The notes below the pieces were generated by a model that saw nothing but the letters and a program-made list of their open reading frames with translations, was not told where the DNA came from and made no database searches. Shown here one piece after another: positions 60,368-64,000 of a stretch of 64,000 nucleotides of DNA. A program made the position numbers and the translations under genes. Position 1 is the stretch's first letter, and the number at the start of each line of letters is the position of its first letter. Origin of the DNA: Cohnella phaseoli (lineage in GTDB: Bacteria; Bacillota; Bacilli; Paenibacillales; Paenibacillaceae); contig NZ_QRDZ01000026.1 in NCBI RefSeq assembly GCF_003386235.1, positions 1 through 64,000 of the forward strand, in the 5' to 3' direction.

Positions 60368-60805
60368 CTACGTCGTCTCGAACCGGTCGTACGATCCGTC
60401 GTCGGTCGGATAGGCCGTACCGTCGCCATTTTCCCCGTCTTCCTCTGAGCTCTGCCGAAAGGAATCGGCTTCGTCCAGCGCGTTGGGCGGATAGGAAGCC
60501 GCTTGGCCTTCCTGATAGGAGTCGACCCAATCCTCGTTTACCGTATGCGCGGGGATCGGAATATCGTCCATCCCATAAGCGAAATCCGTAACGGTGACGG
60601 CTTCCGCCGGCGCGTGTTCGAGCAGATGCCCCGAACAGCATTGCACAATTTCCAGCGCAGAAGTCAAATCCTCGTTCTGCACGTGAATGTGCAGCCTTCC
60701 GCCTTCATGAAGCTGCGGCTCGTAGCCCAGTTCCTCCAACGTCTCCGCCGCCAGCATGGCTTGAGAATCTCCGGGGAATTGAAACAGCAGCGCGGCATGC
60801 TTCAT
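60368..60805 (-). CDS. Small acidic protein of unknown function
   Basis: This 145-residue protein begins MKHAALLFQFPGDSQAMLAAETLEELGYEPQLHEGGRLHIHV, an alpha/beta ferredoxin-like opening of about 70 residues. A Cys pair follows in IVQCCSGHLLEHAP. The tail is long, disordered and very acidic (SSEEDGENGDGTAYPTDDGSYD). The ATG at 60805 has GAGGAGAGGG ahead; an in-frame GTG three codons earlier is too close to it. I do not recognise the family. The leader contains the three-way-junction-like inverted repeat at 60832-60915. Confidence 0.7.
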   Translation of the reverse strand: MKHAALLFQFPGDSQAMLAAETLEELGYEPQLHEGGRLHIHVQNEDLTSALEIVQCCSGHLLEHAPAEAVTVTDFAYGMDDIPIPAHTVNEDWVDSYQEGQAASYPPNALDEADSFRQSSEEDGENGDGTAYPTDDGSYDRFETT

Positions 60806-60831
60806 CGCTTTCACCCTCTCCTCGTAATTCT

Positions 60832-60915
60832 ATATAAGTTGACCCTGTGAAGGGGAAGCCCCTTGCATAATATTTCCGATGGGGACGGTTCCGCCCAGCT
60901 TCAGTCAACTTATAT
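60832..60915 (-). other. 84-nt element with three-way-junction fold, candidate leader RNA or mini-MITE
   Basis: Perfect 12-bp closing arms ATATAAGTTGAC (60832-60843) and GTCAACTTATAT (60904-60915) enclose two hairpins: AAGGGG-AAG-CCCCTT (60850-60864) and GGG-A-CGG-TT-CCG-CCC (60882-60896). There is no T tract. It lies between the ecsB stop and the ribosome binding site of the small acidic gene. Confidence 0.6.
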
Positions 60916-60924
60916 TCCTTCCGG

Positions 60925-62268
60925 TTAGTTATCCCGGAATGAGGAGCGTTTATTCTTGATTTCGCGCGAGGCTGCGAATGAGGATAACAAACTGCTCACT
61001 GTCCTCGCCCAGAAATAACCTACCGGAAGCAACGCGACAGCCGCAAGCCAGGCGAAGCCCCCGAACGCCAGCCCGATTCGAATGGAGAGCAGAAGCGCCC
61101 ACAACAGCATGTGGGGCAGCGCCAGCCAAGCCGTCGCTTTGCGGGAAGCCTCCGTCTCGACCTGACGGGACCATTCGAATAGCGAGAGATACGGCTCGGA
61201 TAACCATTGCCGCCACTGTCGGCGCAGCGCAGCGACGACCAGAAAAGGCAAAACCAGCCATACTGCGACCGCCAGCGGAATCGGAGGCAAGGCCAGCGCC
61301 ATTGTGCCGACCCCGAGAATATAAACAAGCTGCTTCAGCAGATCCGGACGGCGAACGACCGATTTCATCCAGCTGTCCGCCAGACGGTCGACATCGACGC
61401 TCCGGTGACGCAGTAACGGCTGGGAGCGGGCGAACAGGATCGGCTTGCTTTGCCGCGGAATCGGCTTCTTCTCCATCGTATCCATGAGAACCCAGCTGAC
61501 GAGCGACGTGTAGCTTGCCGTTTCCACGGCAATTTCGTGCAACAGTGTTCCCAGCTTGCGAAGCCTCAGAAGCAGAAGCGCGAATGCGCCGGCGAGGAAC
61601 GCCGCCCCGAACAGAAGCGTTAGAAGCAGGTCGAAGGCTGCCCGATCGGCCAACGCGGTTACGCCGAACACAAAGACAGCGCCTGTAGGCAGTATCGCCG
61701 CCCATCTACGCCAGCCTTTCCAGTTCAGCGCGATCCGATCGTTTAGCAGCGACCAGCTCAGCCCTGCGGCGGCGTAATACAGAACGAGGGCGGCCAGCGA
61801 AGCCGCGGATAGGCCGAACACAGGCACAAGAACCGGAGACAGCGCTGCTGCCACAACGCCGGTAACAAATAGTCTTGACGCTCCTCCGTAAGCGAAGCCC
61901 ATCCAAGCAAAGCCCCGCCTCCATCCGGGATGCCGGTGCAGGAACAGACCGTCGCCCGCCTCGGCGAATGTCCGGTATTTCCCCGTAAGTTGAAGCAGCG
62001 CGAGCACAAGCAGAATCGGATACAGCGGAAACTCCGCCAGTCCCGGCGGCGGATCGCGCATGAAATCCCTGTACATTCCGACGGAGATAAACGCCCCTGG
62101 AAGCACAATGTAGAGACATACCGTCCAGTCTAATACGATTCTCCAGCATTTCCAGACGGTGTGCCAGAATGCGAGCATCCTTTCGGCAAACAGCGTCCGC
62201 GAAGTGAAGCTTCCGAGCGAACGGGAACGGGAAGGCGTCGAATTCGGCTCCGCTTCCTGACGGCTCAT
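60925..62268 (-). CDS. ecsB: ABC transporter permease, EcsB family
   Basis: This 447-residue polytopic membrane protein has about ten hydrophobic segments and matches EcsB in size and in RTLFAERMLAFWHTVWKCWRIV, GKYRTFAEAGDGLFLHRHPGW and PLLRHRSVDVDRLADSWMKSVVRRPDLL. In B. subtilis the EcsAB transporter is needed for normal secretion, competence and regulated intramembrane proteolysis. The start overlaps the ecsA stop by 4 bp. There is no ecsC downstream. Confidence 0.88.
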   Translation of the reverse strand: MSRQEAEPNSTPSRSRSLGSFTSRTLFAERMLAFWHTVWKCWRIVLDWTVCLYIVLPGAFISVGMYRDFMRDPPPGLAEFPLYPILLVLALLQLTGKYRTFAEAGDGLFLHRHPGWRRGFAWMGFAYGGASRLFVTGVVAAALSPVLVPVFGLSAASLAALVLYYAAAGLSWSLLNDRIALNWKGWRRWAAILPTGAVFVFGVTALADRAAFDLLLTLLFGAAFLAGAFALLLLRLRKLGTLLHEIAVETASYTSLVSWVLMDTMEKKPIPRQSKPILFARSQPLLRHRSVDVDRLADSWMKSVVRRPDLLKQLVYILGVGTMALALPPIPLAVAVWLVLPFLVVAALRRQWRQWLSEPYLSLFEWSRQVETEASRKATAWLALPHMLLWALLLSIRIGLAFGGFAWLAAVALLPVGYFWARTVSSLLSSFAASREIKNKRSSFRDN

Positions 62269-63071
62269 GCCTCCACCTCGTCATCTTCGTCACGGGCGGT
62301 GAGTCGATGAAAGCAATCGAACAGCCGAGCGTCCGAGCCGAGGCCCGCCTGCCTCGCAATCTCCTCAAGCGTACCCGTGGCAGCCGCTCCTCCGTTATTG
62401 ACGAGCACGAACCGATCGCACATTCTTTCCGCCGAGTCCAGTACGTGCGTCGTCATCAGGATGGCCGCTCCGCGGCTTCTTTCCTCCTCCAAGGCGTCGA
62501 TCAGCTCCAGAACCGCGCCGGGATCAAGTCCGATGAACGGCTCGTCCACCAGGTACAGATCGGGCTTCATCAGGAAGCCGATGATCAGCATCGTTTTTTG
62601 CTGCATGCCTTTGGAGAACTTCACCGGATAATGATGCCGAAACCCGTTCAAACGAAAACGGCGCAGCAGCTTGTCCGCCCGCTCGTTCAGCTCTTCCTCC
62701 GACAAGCCGACCGAAGCTGCGGCCAACACAAGATGCTCCCACAGCGTCAGCCTTTCGTATACAATCGGCTGCTCGGGAATGTAGGCAATTTGCGAAGAAA
62801 CGGCTTCTTCCCGAGCCATCGTCTTCTCCTCGCCCCGCCAATACACCTTCGCTCGCCAGTGAGGCAGTTGGCCGAGCAGTCCCTTCATCAATGTGCTCTT
62901 CCCCGCTCCGTTAGGCCCGATCAGACCGACTCTTTCGCCGGAGCCAACTTCAAGCACGATATTGCGCACGATCAGATGCCCCGACTCGTAGCCCGCTTCT
63001 TCCACTTCCGCCCGCAGCAAAGGAAATCTGATCTTGTCCCGCTCTTTGTCGTCCGTCTCGTCCGTTGCCAC
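62265..63071 (-). CDS. ecsA: ABC transporter ATP-binding protein, EcsA family
   Basis: This 268-residue ATPase has Walker A GLIGPNGAGKSTLMKGLLG near residue 52, a Q-loop in QIAYIPEQPIVYERLTLWEHL, signature KFSKGMQQKTMLI, Walker B DLYLVDEPFIGLDP and switch His in TTHVLDSAERMCDR. It drives the EcsB permease encoded next. It starts at GTG (63071) after GGAGGAAAACCG. The final residues (TARDEDDEVEA) are acidic. Transcribed as an ecsAB pair. Confidence 0.92.
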   Translation of the reverse strand: MATDETDDKERDKIRFPLLRAEVEEAGYESGHLIVRNIVLEVGSGERVGLIGPNGAGKSTLMKGLLGQLPHWRAKVYWRGEEKTMAREEAVSSQIAYIPEQPIVYERLTLWEHLVLAAASVGLSEEELNERADKLLRRFRLNGFRHHYPVKFSKGMQQKTMLIIGFLMKPDLYLVDEPFIGLDPGAVLELIDALEEERSRGAAILMTTHVLDSAERMCDRFVLVNNGGAAATGTLEEIARQAGLGSDARLFDCFHRLTARDEDDEVEA

Positions 63072-63161
63072 CGGTTTTCCTCCGCTTCGATTCAGTCGTT
63101 AAATGTTCATATGTTATAAAATACGGATTTGCAGGCTCTTAGGTTTCCCCGCCTACAGCAA

Positions 63162-63205
63162 AAGAGCCTTCTCCCGTTTACCGGCCGGGAAATGCGAAGG
63201 CTCTT
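63162..63205 (-). terminator. Terminator of the xylulokinase gene
   Basis: A perfect 10-bp stem AAGAGCCTTC (63162-63171) / GAAGGCTCTT (63196-63205) has an inner CCGG-rich pairing. It is followed on the minus strand by TTTGCTG. It lies 50 bp after the kinase stop. Confidence 0.85.
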
Positions 63206-63255
63206 GAAGGAAAGGGAGGCACCCCTTGTCCTAATTTTTATTCTACCCGATTGCG

Positions 63256-64000
63256 CTAGTTTCGAAAAGCGTAGAGCGCGCGATTGAGGTCCGCCGTCTG
63301 AGCGTACACTTGGCGGTAAATTTCAAACAGCTGCCCGTAACGCGCGCTGGCTTCTTCATTCGGACGATACACCCGCGCGTGCTTCACGAACGTCGCTCCG
63401 CAAGCGTCAAGCGAAGGGAACCAGCCGCAGCCGACCGCGGCCAGCATCGCCGCACCGAGACCGGGCCCTTGCTCGTTCTCCAGCGCAACGACATCGGCTT
63501 TGAAAATGTCGGCCTGCATCTGCAGCCAGAGCGGATTTTTGGCCCCGCCGCCGATCGATACGACTTGGTCGACTTGTTTGCCCGCGGCGCGGAACAGCTC
63601 GATCGACTCGTTCAAGGAGAACGTAATTCCTTCCATGACCGCCCGGGCGAAATGCGTTCTCGTATGGCTTCCATCCACGCCGACGAAGCTCCCGCGAATT
63701 TGCGCATCCGCATGCGGAGTTCGCTCTCCGACGATATACGGCGTAAACAGCAGGCCGTTCGCGCCGGCCGGAATAAGTTCCGCTCCTTGCAGCATCGCAT
63801 CATAGGTCTCGCCCTTGGCGAACGCATTGCGGAACCAGCTAAGCGAGTAGCCCGCTGCGAGCGTAACGCCCATCGCATAGAAGGCTCCCGCCTTGCCGTG
63901 ATTAAAGAAATGAACCTTGCCCCGATAGTCGGCGGAGGCGTCCTCCTCGTACGTCAAGACGACTCCAGACGTTCCGATGCTGCACAGTGTCAGGCCGGGC
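63256..64000 (-). CDS. xylB: Xylulokinase / FGGY carbohydrate kinase, 3' part
   Basis: At least 247 codons are visible, open at the right edge of the window. The C-terminal half of an FGGY kinase is clear: LCSIGTSGVV (XylB-like phosphate-binding loop), LIPAGANGLLFTPYIVGERTPHADAQIRGSFVGV, ARAVMEGITFSLNESIELFRAAG, and VVSIGGGAKNPLWLQMQADIFKADVVALENEQGPGLGAAMLAAVG, the adenosine-binding motif. GERTPH and the spacing point to xylulokinase, which makes xylulose-5-phosphate in the cytosol. Gluconokinase would be the alternative. The start and N-terminal domain are outside the window. Confidence 0.87.
   Translation of the reverse strand, partial: PGLTLCSIGTSGVVLTYEEDASADYRGKVHFFNHGKAGAFYAMGVTLAAGYSLSWFRNAFAKGETYDAMLQGAELIPAGANGLLFTPYIVGERTPHADAQIRGSFVGVDGSHTRTHFARAVMEGITFSLNESIELFRAAGKQVDQVVSIGGGAKNPLWLQMQADIFKADVVALENEQGPGLGAAMLAAVGCGWFPSLDACGATFVKHARVYRPNEEASARYGQLFEIYRQVYAQTADLNRALYAFRN

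Overview
The window looks like chromosome from an aerobic, endospore-forming member of the Paenibacillaceae (Paenibacillus/Cohnella type). The support is a gerA-gerB-gerC spore-germination operon, a KinB-like five-helix histidine kinase, several lipoprotein-dependent sugar ABC transporters, a bacilliredoxin, YneF, EcsAB and SepM/YlbL homologues, fairly high GC, and strong GGAGG ribosome binding sites with frequent TTG and GTG starts. The assignment is inferred from gene content. No rRNA or tRNA gene was found.

Left part (1-9.3 kb): the 5' portion of a group II intron sits just behind the terminator of an eight-gene minus-strand operon for N-acetylmuramic acid (MurNAc) salvage. In transcription order it encodes NamZ-like exo-muramidase, a serine hydrolase, a sugar-binding lipoprotein, two ABC permeases, MurR, MurQ and a MurNAc/GlcNAc kinase. 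NamZ and the hydrolase lack signal peptides, so import before cleavage is suggested.

9.4-18 kb: housekeeping genes (inositol-phosphatase family, fabI, uvsE, ddl, a papain-like amidase) surround an unusual stretch. It holds a dense DnaA-box cluster, an orphan Vsr-like nuclease with a winged helix, and twelve 51-bp tandem repeats that each carry a small interrupted palindrome.

18-31 kb: aconitase, a SepM/YlbL-type protease, a secreted TPR protein, an IclR regulator, an alpha/beta hydrolase, the ger operon and a Gfo/Idh oxidoreductase. The palindrome GTTTCA-N5-TGAAAC lies before both aconitase and the IclR gene.

31-39.6 kb: a stand-alone HD-GYP gene lies next to the most striking feature of the window. 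This is a 1.19-kb segment holding one tyrosine recombinase gene between perfect 33-bp inverted repeats, each containing a dif-like 11-6-11 core, and it is a probable self-encoded invertible element. Then come folE, yneF, a second HD-GYP gene, queG-lepB-DUF402, a GNAT gene and sodA, followed by a giant foldback.

39.6-53.6 kb: a small chemosensory operon (unknown protein, MCP, CheW, CheA with two CheW-like domains, soluble globin sensor); then araC-mutY with a MITE whose TA duplication forms the mutY stop codon; then acpS, nadE, bacilliredoxin, a tiny gene coupled to a DUF3905-like gene, a histidine kinase and an HI0933-family flavoprotein.

53.6-64 kb: an ABC sugar importer, a glycogen-debranching-type enzyme and a LacI regulator with matching operators; then a small acidic protein behind a three-way-junction-shaped leader, ecsAB, and the 3' part of xylulokinase running off the right edge.
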